Part shown: in pieces, positions 6,763 to 15,246 of the stretch
Position numbering within the stretch: the first letter of the stretch is position 1
Layout of the letters: the number at the start of each line of letters is the position of its first letter
From: Planctomycetaceae bacterium
GTDB lineage: Bacteria > Planctomycetota > Planctomycetia > Pirellulales > Thermoguttaceae
Direction: 5' to 3'
Length of the DNA stretch: 16,311 nucleotides
Assembly (NCBI GenBank): GCA_031288765.1
Contig: JAITQV010000489.1
Span: 1-16,311, forward strand
The notes under the pieces: generated by a model
What the model was told of the DNA's origin: nothing
What the model saw: the letters and a program-made list of their open reading frames with translations, nothing else
Database searches by the model: none
Position numbers and translations under genes: made by a program

Positions 6763-9387
6763 ATGTTTATACTTCGTTTCATTATTTTTTGTATAATATT
6801 TGGAGGAATGACCATTCCTCTTTGCGCTCAATATCCACAAACATCCTACCCTTCCTATCCGTATCCCACTCAGCCTCAACGTCAACTTTATGCGCCCGAT
6901 AACGTAACTCCTCCGCGTGTTTTCCTGACCGCACAAACCGACGGCGGACAACCGAACGTTAATCAACCGATTCAATTTGAGGCGGTTCAACCGAACCAAC
7001 AGAATGCCCGGATTCAGTTTGTTCCTAATACACAAGTTCCGCAATACAATCAACGGTATCTTATTGCGCAAAATCCCCCCGCTCTTCAACCCAATATTCC
7101 TGCGCCGCCGCTTCGTCAACTTCCGCCGCCGCAAAATATTCCGCAACAGAAAAATGTTGATGAAGAACTTGTTCAGCTTAATTTTCCGAATGAAGTGGAT
7201 TTAGAGGTTTTGGTAGAATATATTTCGCAACGGTTACAATTAAAAATTTTATTTGACGAAGCAATCGCCAACAAGAAAATTCGGCTTCGGACAACCGGTG
7301 ATATTCCGGTTGATTCGCTCATGCAGGTACTTCAAAGTGCGTTAAAAATGAAGGAATTGACCATCGTCGATGCGGATGTTCCGGGCTGGAAACGGATAAT
7401 TCCTGTTGCGCAACTTGGAACACTGGCACCGCAGGGAAATGCGCAACAAATATTAAAGGAACACGGCGGAGCAACGCCGGTGATGCAAATTTTCACATTG
7501 GAACATGCCGATGTAACACAAGTACAACAATTGATTCAGCCGTTTCTGACTCCGCAAGGTAGTTTATGTACGCCTGTTAAGGAATCCAACACACTGATCG
7601 TTTCCGACTATGCCGTTAATGTTATTAAAGTAACAGAACTGATTAAAACATTGGATGTTCCCAAACCGACCATTAAAACAGAATTTCTAGAAGTCAAAAA
7701 TATTGACGCCGCGGCATTGAGCCGTCAGATTACGGCAATTTTACAAGCACGGAGTCAGGTAAGCGGAACGGCGGCAACAGCAATAAAAATCAATATTACC
7801 TCCGATCCGCGAACGAATCAATTGATTCTAACCGGACTTGCCGAAGATATTGTTGCGACAAAACAATTGATCGAAAGTCTTGACGTACCGTCGAATCAAA
7901 CAACGGAACTCTATACGTTTCAATATATTGATGCCCGCGATATTGATACTTTGGTGAAGAGTATGCTTGATCCTCTTCAGGAAAAAATTGCTTATCGTTC
8001 TATTGTGAATCGAAATGATAATTCACTTGTTGTTTCGACAACAAAGGAAATTCATCAACAGATTGTTGAAATTGCAAAGCGTATGAATATTCCGGCGACA
8101 CAAAAACAAAGTCCGATACAATTTTACAAATTGAATAATACAACTGTGGATGAAGTGATGACGACATTGACCGCATTACGGCAAGGAACAGGATTTAATA
8201 CTCAAACACGAGACCGTGATACGTTACGAAAAACATTGCCCGGTTCGCAAGGGTCGTTTAATCATATTGGCGGTGCTGTAACATTTCCCTTAAAACCGGA
8301 TGAACCGCTTCCGCAACTAACACCCGATGTTCCGGCAGAAGGAACCGCATTATCAACAACCACATCAGCAATTTCCGCATCAACAACTTCGGAATCTCAA
8401 ACGAATACTTCGTTACCGGAAGGTGTGCCGGTAAGCATGTTGAGCGCATTACTCGACACCGATGTCCGCATTACTGCCGATACAAAAACGAATACAATCA
8501 TTGTCGTAGCCGAACCGCAGATTCAAGAGCATTATGCAACGTTAATTAAATTCCTTGACCGGCGCAGTCCGCAGGTTTTAATTGAAGCAAAAATTGTAAC
8601 GCTTGATACGAGTAACGATTTTATGCTCGGTGTTGAAATCAGCGGCGGCGATCGAAAAGGGGAAAAACGTTTATTCGGATTCAGTTCCTTTGGTTTAAGT
8701 ACACCTGATCCGGTGAGCGGAGCATTGGCACTGTTACCGGGTCTTGGTTTTAATGGAACATTAGTTGATCCTGATATGGCGGATGTAATTGTTCGAGCGT
8801 TATCGAGTAATTCCCGTGCAAAAGTGGTTGCTTCACCGCGGCTGCTTATCAATGACAATGAAGAGGGGCGACTCCAAAGTGTTCAGAGTATTCCGTACAC
8901 CAGTGTCAATTCGTCTCAAGTTGTTCAATCCACCAGTCTCGGCGGTAACCAAGATGCCGGCACAACAATTGTCGTAACGCCACACATCGGCGATAGTGAA
9001 CAATTACAATTGGAATTTGCAGTGGAGTTCAGTAATTTTGGTACATCTTCGACAAACGCCAATTTGCCGCCGCCGCGTCATGTTGATCAGGTTTCCAGCG
9101 TTGTTACAATTCCAGATGGTTATACGGTGATTGTCGGCGGTTTAAATCGGCGTGATATTGAAGCAGGTCGAACCGGTTTGCCATTTTTGGACAAAATCCC
9201 AATTCTCAAATATCTTGCCTCGACGGAAAACGACAACAAAAAAAATACTTCGCTCTTCGTTTTTTTGAAACCGATTATTTTACGCGACGATAAATTCAAA
9301 GATTTAAAATATCTTTCTGATCAAGATGCCCGCTCGGCACAAATTCGGACAACTCTCCCGCAAAGCCGACCTCTGGTCATGGAATAA
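6763..9387 (+). CDS. gspD: T2SS secretin GspD
   Basis: 874 residues forming the outer-membrane pore. The signal peptide ends at LCA (about residue 22). A Pro/Gln-rich stretch of roughly 110 residues follows, then an N0-like domain (about 137-215) and a row of N1-like modules at about 240-300, 305-375, 380-443 and 450-598. The last contains a Ser/Thr-rich insert (about 474-562). The secretin domain spans about 600-842, with VVASPRLLINDNE (688-700) and the signature VTIPDGYTVIVGGLNRRD (781-798) followed by GLPFLDKIPILKYL. The protein ends some 30 residues after the last strand, so there is little room for a pilotin-binding S-domain. No SD is seen. Long for the family (commonly about 650-750 residues) because of the extra N-terminal parts. 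Confidence 0.93.
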   Translation: MFILRFIIFCIIFGGMTIPLCAQYPQTSYPSYPYPTQPQRQLYAPDNVTPPRVFLTAQTDGGQPNVNQPIQFEAVQPNQQNARIQFVPNTQVPQYNQRYLIAQNPPALQPNIPAPPLRQLPPPQNIPQQKNVDEELVQLNFPNEVDLEVLVEYISQRLQLKILFDEAIANKKIRLRTTGDIPVDSLMQVLQSALKMKELTIVDADVPGWKRIIPVAQLGTLAPQGNAQQILKEHGGATPVMQIFTLEHADVTQVQQLIQPFLTPQGSLCTPVKESNTLIVSDYAVNVIKVTELIKTLDVPKPTIKTEFLEVKNIDAAALSRQITAILQARSQVSGTAATAIKINITSDPRTNQLILTGLAEDIVATKQLIESLDVPSNQTTELYTFQYIDARDIDTLVKSMLDPLQEKIAYRSIVNRNDNSLVVSTTKEIHQQIVEIAKRMNIPATQKQSPIQFYKLNNTTVDEVMTTLTALRQGTGFNTQTRDRDTLRKTLPGSQGSFNHIGGAVTFPLKPDEPLPQLTPDVPAEGTALSTTTSAISASTTSESQTNTSLPEGVPVSMLSALLDTDVRITADTKTNTIIVVAEPQIQEHYATLIKFLDRRSPQVLIEAKIVTLDTSNDFMLGVEISGGDRKGEKRLFGFSSFGLSTPDPVSGALALLPGLGFNGTLVDPDMADVIVRALSSNSRAKVVASPRLLINDNEEGRLQSVQSIPYTSVNSSQVVQSTSLGGNQDAGTTIVVTPHIGDSEQLQLEFAVEFSNFGTSSTNANLPPPRHVDQVSSVVTIPDGYTVIVGGLNRRDIEAGRTGLPFLDKIPILKYLASTENDNKKNTSLFVFLKPIILRDDKFKDLKYLSDQDARSAQIRTTLPQSRPLVME

Positions 9388-9411
9388 TTTTTTTTTGATT
9401 CAATAATATCT

Positions 9412-10995
9412 ATGTCTGATGTTCTTCTTTCCGAATCTGACCTAAAACTTCAAGTGCTGGCGGAATCACTTGGATTGGAATTTTTGCACGGTATTGGGGA
9501 ACGTCCGCCGTCGGCGGCTTTTATTCGGAAAATTCCGATACGTTTTGCTCGTCAACATTGTTTGCTTGGTCTCGCTGATGACGACAATATTCTTCCCGTT
9601 CTTATTGGTAAAACGGAATCGTATCCATTGCTTGATATTGTTTCACGTTTTTTGAACCGTCCGGTTCGACCGATTTTTGCACGGTCATCACATATTTTCG
9701 CTGCGATAAATACAGCCTATCAGCAACAGGAAAGCCAAACGCAAGACCTTGTTGAAACATTTGACCGTGAATCTGTTCTTGCTGATATTGAAAAAATTGC
9801 TCCTCGTGAAGACCTTCTTGATACACAAGGACGCGCACCGGTTATCCGTCTCGTAAATTTGATCTTTTTCGATGCCGTTAAAGCCCGCGCATCGGATATT
9901 CATATTCAACCTTCCGAAGAGGAACTTGTTGTACGATTTCGTATTGACGGTGTTCTTTTTGATACGTTTAGACTGCCAAAAAAATTGCAGGATGAAGTAG
10001 TTAGCCGTATCAAAATTATTGGTCGAATGAATATCGCCGAAAAACGGTTACCACAGGACGGGCGTGCAACTGTTCAGATGGGAGACAGGCTCATTGATCT
10101 TCGGATTGCATCACTTCCATCCAGTCATGGTGAACGTGTGGTGTTACGGCTTCTCGATAAAAGCGCACGATTATACACGCTCGATCAACTCGGCATGGAC
10201 AAAGAGAATTTACAAAAATTTCGTGATTTGGTTCATTTGGAACATGGTCTCATTCTTGTAACGGGACCGACCGGTTCCGGTAAAAGCACCACGCTTTATG
10301 CCGCCCTTCAAGCCATCAATACCGTTGACTGGAACGCTCTCACGTTGGAAGACCCGATTGAATACCAACTGGAAGGAATTAGTCAAACACAAATTAACGA
10401 AAAGAAAGGATTAACTTTTGCACGTGGATTACGTAACATTTTACGTCAAGACCCGGATATTATTATGGTTGGAGAAATTCGTGATCAGGAAACGGCAATC
10501 ATGGCAATTCAAGCCGCTTTGACCGGTCACATGGTTTTTTCAACACTTCACACCAACGATGCCGCCGGCGCAATTACGCGGCTTCTTGATCTTGGCATCG
10601 AACCTTACCTTGTCGCCAGTTCCCTGATTGCCGTATTAGCGCAACGTTTAGTTCGAAAGAATTGTCCGCAATGTTCCGTATCTTACGAACCGGGCGATGA
10701 ATTGTTACGAATTGGACTGCCTGTTGATACGTCGGGAACGTACAAAAAAGGAGCCGGCTGCGAATTTTGCCGACAAAGCGGTTATCATGAGCGAATCGGA
10801 CTTTTTGAACTTTTAACGGTTGAACCTTCCATTCGTAAATTGATTCAGGATCGGGCAAACGCAACAACAATTCGTGAAGAAGCGTCAAAACTCGGTATGC
10901 AGCTTCTACGCGATGACGGAATCGGCAAAGTCTTATCGGGACGGACGACTATTGACGAAGTTGCCAGAATTGCTTCCCGTGCGGTCGTTGAATAA
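9412..10995 (+). CDS. gspE: T2SS ATPase GspE
   Basis: 527-residue cytoplasmic hexameric ATPase that drives pseudopilus assembly. An N-terminal domain (1-100) binds GspL. The linker and N2 domain contain ASDIHIQPSEEELVVRFRIDG (160-180). Walker A is GPTGSGKST (285-293), the Asp box is TLEDPIEY (311-318), Walker B is DPDIIMVGEIRD (347-358) and the His box is STLHTNDA (377-384). Four cysteines (418, 421, 450, 453) in two CxxC pairs form the zinc-binding element typical of GspE/PilB. All catalytic motifs are intact. GspE rather than PilB or a retraction ATPase is chosen because gspK, gspL, gspM and gspD lie beside it. The 3' end overlaps the convergent esterase gene by 63 bases. Confidence 0.92.
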   Translation: MSDVLLSESDLKLQVLAESLGLEFLHGIGERPPSAAFIRKIPIRFARQHCLLGLADDDNILPVLIGKTESYPLLDIVSRFLNRPVRPIFARSSHIFAAINTAYQQQESQTQDLVETFDRESVLADIEKIAPREDLLDTQGRAPVIRLVNLIFFDAVKARASDIHIQPSEEELVVRFRIDGVLFDTFRLPKKLQDEVVSRIKIIGRMNIAEKRLPQDGRATVQMGDRLIDLRIASLPSSHGERVVLRLLDKSARLYTLDQLGMDKENLQKFRDLVHLEHGLILVTGPTGSGKSTTLYAALQAINTVDWNALTLEDPIEYQLEGISQTQINEKKGLTFARGLRNILRQDPDIIMVGEIRDQETAIMAIQAALTGHMVFSTLHTNDAAGAITRLLDLGIEPYLVASSLIAVLAQRLVRKNCPQCSVSYEPGDELLRIGLPVDTSGTYKKGAGCEFCRQSGYHERIGLFELLTVEPSIRKLIQDRANATTIREEASKLGMQLLRDDGIGKVLSGRTTIDEVARIASRAVVE

Positions 10996-11751
10996 TTTTT
11001 GTCGTAATAACCATGAATATAATTCGGAACGAGAATAAACCTTTTCGGCAATACCATGCCCGCCGTCTTTAATTGTTGTCAAACGGACATTCCGATGATT
11101 AAGTTTTTGCATTGATTTCACTACAAGATCAGAGCTGGCAAGCGGAACCGTTTGATCATTATCGCCGTGAAAAACCCATGTTGCAACATGTTGTAACTTT
11201 ATTGCCCGATCCGGTTCACCGCCTCCGGCAACAGGAACAATCGCGGCAAAACGTTCCGGATATTCCATTGCCGTTTCAAATGTACCAAAACCGCCCATAC
11301 TGTAACCGGTCAGATAAATCCGCGACGGATCTATTTGAAAACGGTATTTTGTTTCCGATAATACTTGATCAAGCATTGCAATCACTCGATAAGGTTCCCA
11401 TCGTTTCGTATCACAAACAGGTGTTACACAGATAAAAGGAAACAATGCTGTTTCCTGATCCTTAAATATTTTTTGAGACAAAAAATATGGGTCTTTGTTT
11501 TTTAATGTGTTAATATCTTTTCCGGATTCACCGGTTCCATGTAAATAAATCAGAAGCGGTTGTTTACCGGAATAATCATTGTAACCGCGAGGAATCCGTA
11601 ATAAAAAATCATAACCGTCCGGCGTTGATTTTTGTATAACAAATGTGCCGCCGCTGCGAATGAGATTGAAATCATAAACGGCACGGTAACCAAGAATACA
11701 AAGTGAAACAATTAAAATCACAATTAATAAAAAACGAATCAATATTTTCAT
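10933..11751 (-). CDS. Signal-anchored alpha/beta-hydrolase (prolyl-oligopeptidase/esterase-like)
   Basis: 272 residues. A hydrophobic N-terminal segment (about 5-21) is a signal anchor or uncleaved signal. The rest is an alpha/beta-hydrolase: oxyanion region LLIYLHGTGESG (66-77), nucleophile Ser151 in GYSMGG, Asp199 in HGDNDQTVP, and His232 in DGGHG. The build matches esterase/PHB-depolymerase-like members of the prolyl oligopeptidase clan, probably acting on ester-linked carbohydrate or a related substrate outside the cytoplasm; the substrate is not known. It has a good SD (AAGGAG, 5 bases before ATG) inside the end of the preceding gene and overlaps that gene by ATGA. The last 20 or so residues run into the 3' end of gspE on the other strand and look like an unconserved extension. 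Confidence 0.8.
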   Translation of the reverse strand: MKILIRFLLIVILIVSLCILGYRAVYDFNLIRSGGTFVIQKSTPDGYDFLLRIPRGYNDYSGKQPLLIYLHGTGESGKDINTLKNKDPYFLSQKIFKDQETALFPFICVTPVCDTKRWEPYRVIAMLDQVLSETKYRFQIDPSRIYLTGYSMGGFGTFETAMEYPERFAAIVPVAGGGEPDRAIKLQHVATWVFHGDNDQTVPLASSDLVVKSMQKLNHRNVRLTTIKDGGHGIAEKVYSRSELYSWLLRQKLFNDRTGSNSGNFVNSRPSR

Positions 11752-14700
11752 ACATGCTCCTTATGGTTTCGATACAAAAAGGACAATACGGTACAGGAAA
11801 CAATAATCAAGACCGGCAATCCAAACATCAAGAATTGTTTTGTTTTTGAAAGAGGACGGCAGACAATTCCTTGCGGCGGTCCCGGCTTAGCAAGATTTTG
11901 TAAAATTAACCAACCAATAATTTTTTCATCACGTAACATCGGAGTCCATGCATCATGACCGGAAACTTCATAAAGCGTTAAAGAAGCATTTCCGCCATTC
12001 GCATTAATAATTTCAATAAATCGTTCTGTTTCTCCAAAAGGCGTTCCTTTATCGTCGCGATTATTAAATGCCCAAATAACCGTCCCTAAAAATGGTTCCG
12101 GCTCTGCGACTTGCGGCGGACGACCGGAACCGGGAGCTAATGCTGCAAAACGGCGAGGATGTTGGCGTACAAATTCCCAAGCTGCACTTCCGCCGGAGGA
12201 TGCACCTGTAATACTAATCCGGTTCACATCAATCGGAAATTCCTGAATAATTGTTTCAAGAATTTCACCGGTAATGGTAAGCGGCGCATCACCTTTATCG
12301 TCGTCTTTGGAAAGAGAGCGTTCCCAATGGTTATTGTCCTGAGGACATTGTGTCGCCAACATGAAAAAATCACGCTGATTCGAACCGGCGAAAAATTCCA
12401 TCGTTTTTTGAAGATGTGCAAGTTGCCGGGTATTATCGTTACTACTCTCGCCCTGACCGTGAAACCAAATTATCAGCGGATATTTTTGGTTCGGTTTAAT
12501 CTTTTGCGGCATCCTCAATCGAAAACGAATCGGCTGATCTTTGAAACGACCGCCCGTATATTTGTACTCCATTGCCGCAAAACAATCGACAATTTTAGGT
12601 TCTGCAATATAACCGCCGCCGGATTGACGTGATTCATTATTGGCAGTCAAACGGACATCCCGCGAGGAAACAAATTTTGCCGGTTCAATCAATGTAATCC
12701 GATTTTCGGCGGCAATTGTTGTATTGGAAATACAAATGATTATTGAAATGATCAATGGTAGAAGAACCTTTTTTGGAGAACGCATCATCCATAATCCGGA
12801 AAGTGAGAGCGTTATAAATGATAATGGTATCAATAATGCCCATTGAGGTAAAAACCGAATATCCGTCCATTGAATTTTTGTATCTGGAATAAACACGTAA
12901 ACGAAACATATTGTATCAAGTAAAATTATAATTACAATAAAACTTATAAAAAACACAATCTGCGGAAAAGTCGCTTTTATTTTTACTGTCAACGGACGTT
13001 TCAACAGGAAAACGTTGATGAAGGTAAACAAGACTCCTAAAACCGTGATAGCGGGAACCGGTAGTAACCAAGAAACCTGACCGGTCAGAAAGAATGTTAT
13101 TATGGGTCTGTAAAAGAAAAATAAATAGAGCTCTCGGTAATATCTGAACGAAATAAAAATATCCCAACTAATCGTAGCAATATCAAATAGTATGAGAAAA
13201 TAGATAAGCAGGTAATATAATATCCTTTTGAATTTCTGTGATAATATTATTTTAATTTTTTGTAATTGAACAGCACATTGAATAATATAGTAAACGATTG
13301 CAATAAAAAGAATAAATAAAATAATTTTCCAAATCAAAACGAAAAAACAGGTACAAAAAAGAATTGTCCAAAATGTTACGTAAAAAAGTATCGGTGAAAA
13401 CGGAACCGACTTAAAATACCGCCGAAAAGGATTCAGGTAGAGTCCAACAAGAAAAACAAAAAGAAGAATCGGCGCAACAAGAAGTTTCCATGTCGTAACG
13501 CTGTAATAAAGGAAATAACACGGCGCAAAATAGATACAATCCCACACATTAGACGGTATTCGGACAATCTGGTGATAAATATGGAACATCCCCGTAGATA
13601 TTTGCGACAAAATACTATTGATGATTTGATGAAAAATGAAATAAAAAATTAGAAACGGGAAGAGGATGATACGAAAAGTCTTATAAAGTTTTTTCCAACG
13701 ATTCGGCGAATAAAATATCCGGCGAAAATAAAAGTAAGTTCCGCATAGAATAATGATGTAACAAATGACAGATACAATTAGTTTTTGTGTTAAAATACCT
13801 TCATTCAAAAAAACATAGAACGGGATAACAGTATATTCGTCATAGAAACGAAAGAGGGCAAAACGTATTCCATGACATTGTTTATCCAAATAAGCAAATG
13901 GCAGATAAACAACATGAAATACTGTATAAATCAGAAATAACAGATAGTGAGCAAAATAAAACGTTACAGTAAAAACTGCTGTAATAATAAAATAGCGAAT
14001 CAATAAATTTGTTTGTTCTTTTCGGTGCGGGGAACGTTTGATTTTTTGACCATACCGAATACAACCGGCAATAGTAAGAAAAGCGAGAGTAATAGTTAAA
14101 ATCAACTTCCATGAAATCGTTCCCGTAACAAGGAGATTTGTCAATGGAATGGTATAAAATTCCTGAACAATCCGGCGGGGAATTTTAGGAATAAAAATAA
14201 AGTATTGATAGGCAACTTTCATGAGAATATCTCCCCATGCAGTATTGACTAAAACGATTCGGCATGAAATCAAGGCAAATAAACACAAAACCAAGGTGGG
14301 AATATTTTGTGGACGAATACAATACAAAAATAAATGTTTGCCGATTTGGAGAAACGATAAAAAACGTCGTTCCAATGGATATTGATTTAAATATTCTGCC
14401 CACCGGATAAACAAGACCGGTTGCGGAAAAGATAGCTGTGTCAATAATTTAAGATATTGTTGAATGACCGGTAGGCGAAGAACCGTCGATACAATAAATC
14501 CTGATACAAGAATCCAAAGAGTCAACGAAAACCAATTCGCCCAAAATTCCGGATTCAAACGGAACCAAAGAAGACGTTGGGTTCGCTCGTCGGGAACTAA
14601 TGATTCGGCGTTCAGCAAAACCACAATATTGAGCAGACAAAACAGAACAACTCCAACACAAATAGTAACCGTTTTCAAAATGGAAAATGGTTGCTTGTGG

Positions 14701-14816
14701 TCACTGTTCGGGATAGTTTCATGTTTGCTTTTAGTCATAGATGTTGTTAAGATAATAAAATTCGATAAAATCCATCCCATTGATAATATTGTAAGAAATT
14801 TTGAATCTCGAATCAA
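11748..14816 (-). CDS. Large polytopic membrane protein with C-terminal esterase domain
   Basis: 1022 residues. Residues 1-700 are a long series of membrane helices (clear ones at about 46-68, 96-115, 173-190, 229-252, 273-300, 346-362, 381-400, 445-462, 475-512, 532-548, 585-605, 618-643, 657-676, 684-698). Residues 705-975 are an alpha/beta-hydrolase with IIWFHGQGESS (782-792), nucleophile Ser873 in GASSGG, Asp922 in NNRDDKGTP and His954 in SGHDAW. One last helix (996-1014) anchors the C-terminus. The hydrolase is paralogous to the product of the next gene, sharing motifs and spacing. The membrane part matches no transporter family I recognise and shows similar units (see findings). The start is TTG at 14816, chosen because AGGAGG lies just ahead; the ATG at 14780 has no SD. 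Likely the first gene of a two-gene operon. Confidence 0.75.
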   Translation of the reverse strand: MIRDSKFLTILSMGWILSNFIILTTSMTKSKHETIPNSDHKQPFSILKTVTICVGVVLFCLLNIVVLLNAESLVPDERTQRLLWFRLNPEFWANWFSLTLWILVSGFIVSTVLRLPVIQQYLKLLTQLSFPQPVLFIRWAEYLNQYPLERRFLSFLQIGKHLFLYCIRPQNIPTLVLCLFALISCRIVLVNTAWGDILMKVAYQYFIFIPKIPRRIVQEFYTIPLTNLLVTGTISWKLILTITLAFLTIAGCIRYGQKIKRSPHRKEQTNLLIRYFIITAVFTVTFYFAHYLLFLIYTVFHVVYLPFAYLDKQCHGIRFALFRFYDEYTVIPFYVFLNEGILTQKLIVSVICYIIILCGTYFYFRRIFYSPNRWKKLYKTFRIILFPFLIFYFIFHQIINSILSQISTGMFHIYHQIVRIPSNVWDCIYFAPCYFLYYSVTTWKLLVAPILLFVFLVGLYLNPFRRYFKSVPFSPILFYVTFWTILFCTCFFVLIWKIILFILFIAIVYYIIQCAVQLQKIKIILSQKFKRILYYLLIYFLILFDIATISWDIFISFRYYRELYLFFFYRPIITFFLTGQVSWLLPVPAITVLGVLFTFINVFLLKRPLTVKIKATFPQIVFFISFIVIIILLDTICFVYVFIPDTKIQWTDIRFLPQWALLIPLSFITLSLSGLWMMRSPKKVLLPLIISIIICISNTTIAAENRITLIEPAKFVSSRDVRLTANNESRQSGGGYIAEPKIVDCFAAMEYKYTGGRFKDQPIRFRLRMPQKIKPNQKYPLIIWFHGQGESSNDNTRQLAHLQKTMEFFAGSNQRDFFMLATQCPQDNNHWERSLSKDDDKGDAPLTITGEILETIIQEFPIDVNRISITGASSGGSAAWEFVRQHPRRFAALAPGSGRPPQVAEPEPFLGTVIWAFNNRDDKGTPFGETERFIEIINANGGNASLTLYEVSGHDAWTPMLRDEKIIGWLILQNLAKPGPPQGIVCRPLSKTKQFLMFGLPVLIIVSCTVLSFLYRNHKEHV
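11757..11762 (-). promoter_or_regulatory. Shine-Dalgarno site of the small esterase gene
   Basis: On the - strand AAGGAG stands 5 bases before the ATG at 11751-11749. It lies within the last codons of the large membrane-esterase gene. With the ATGA overlap it indicates translation coupled to the upstream gene. Confidence 0.6.
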
Positions 14817-14819
14817 CTC

Positions 14820-14825
14820 CCTCCT
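14820..14825 (-). promoter_or_regulatory. Shine-Dalgarno site supporting the TTG start of the large membrane esterase
   Basis: On the - strand AGGAGG is followed by GAG and then the TTG at 14816. The 3-base spacing is tight. It overlaps the stop codon of the five-codon frame that begins in the inverted repeat, so the two may be coupled. Confidence 0.45.
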
Positions 14826-14841
14826 ATACTTTGAACGGCAT
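14824..14841 (-). other. Candidate five-codon leader frame (MPFKV)
   Basis: The - strand reads an SD-like AAGAGG, seven bases, then ATG CCG TTC AAA GTA TAG. The TAG overlaps the AGGAGG of the next gene, whose TTG start lies 7 bases past the stop. It could be a short leader that reinitiates into the esterase gene, or just the cut-off start of a former gene now inside the inverted repeat. The same ATG and codons occur on the + strand in the other arm, where the frame continues. Confidence 0.3.
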
Positions 14842-14969
14842 GAAATTACCTCTTATTTTTAATAGAGAACCTCTAAAATTATTCGTAAGTTCTTGTTTTT
14901 AACAACAAAACTAATTTTTTTAGTTGTGTCTATTAAAAAAAGAGGTAATTTCATGCCGTTCAAAGTATA
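14825..14969. repeat. Perfect 30-bp inverted repeat (42 bp with one bulge) around a 62-base spacer
   Basis: Bases 14825-14854 are the exact reverse complement of 14940-14969. With one unpaired base (14855) pairing extends inward to 14866 and 14929. Each arm holds AAGAGG, seven bases and ATG CCG TTC AAA GTA, so each end points a start codon outward. It lies between the esterase operon and the IS remnant. It may be the trace of an inverted duplication, a small palindromic element, or an invertible switch. Confidence 0.8.
14876..14905 (-). promoter_or_regulatory. Candidate promoter for the esterase operon
   Basis: On the - strand TTGTTA (14905-14900) and TAATTT (14881-14876) are separated by 18 bases, a reasonable sigma-70-type pair. 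They lie in the spacer between the inverted-repeat arms and point toward the esterase genes. In AT-rich DNA such matches arise by chance. Confidence 0.25.
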
Positions 14970-15171
14970 TCTACACATTTTTTCTGGAAAAAGTTGGTTT
15001 TGGGGGGATATTTTTTGTTTGGAGTATGTTTCAGGACAGAATTATTTTGGGGTTGGGAATTTTGACGCGAAATGGGAGAACGGTGAAGGTAGAATATACA
15101 AAAACTTGGTCTCGTTTTGTATTCGAGGTAACTTTTTTTGTTTTTTTTTGCGTACCTTTTTCGTGTTGTAA
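14953..15171 (+). CDS. Doubtful small ORF starting in the right arm of the inverted repeat
   Basis: 72 codons from an ATG with an SD-like AAGAGG seven bases ahead. The product begins MPFKVYLHIFSGKSWFWGD and is very rich in Phe, Trp and Gly; no family is recognised. An overlapping frame (14924-15199) is also open and reads like two hydrophobic stretches around NGRTVKVEYTKTW, so which frame, if either, was coding is unclear. The end is T-rich (15131-15161) and is followed by an imperfect hairpin (about 15157-15180). Nothing else coding is seen up to 15246. It may be a decayed gene fragment carried with the repeat. Confidence 0.25.
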   Translation: MPFKVYLHIFSGKSWFWGDIFCLEYVSGQNYFGVGNFDAKWENGEGRIYKNLVSFCIRGNFFCFFLRTFFVL

Positions 15172-15246
15172 TACGAAAGATTGTGTTGCAATTTGTTAGA
15201 ATCTCATAGAAGTATTTATGAAGCAGTTCGTATTTCCTACACCCAC

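Noticed and set aside
4076..10995. Type IV pilus instead of T2SS
   Set aside because: A GspK-type pseudopilin, a fused GspL with cytoplasmic, TM and periplasmic parts, and GspM next to GspD and GspE fit a T2SS; no PilT-type retraction ATPase is present in the window.
12159..12632. 157-codon open frame on the + strand
   Set aside because: Antisense to the catalytic part of the large esterase, whose motifs are intact on the other strand.
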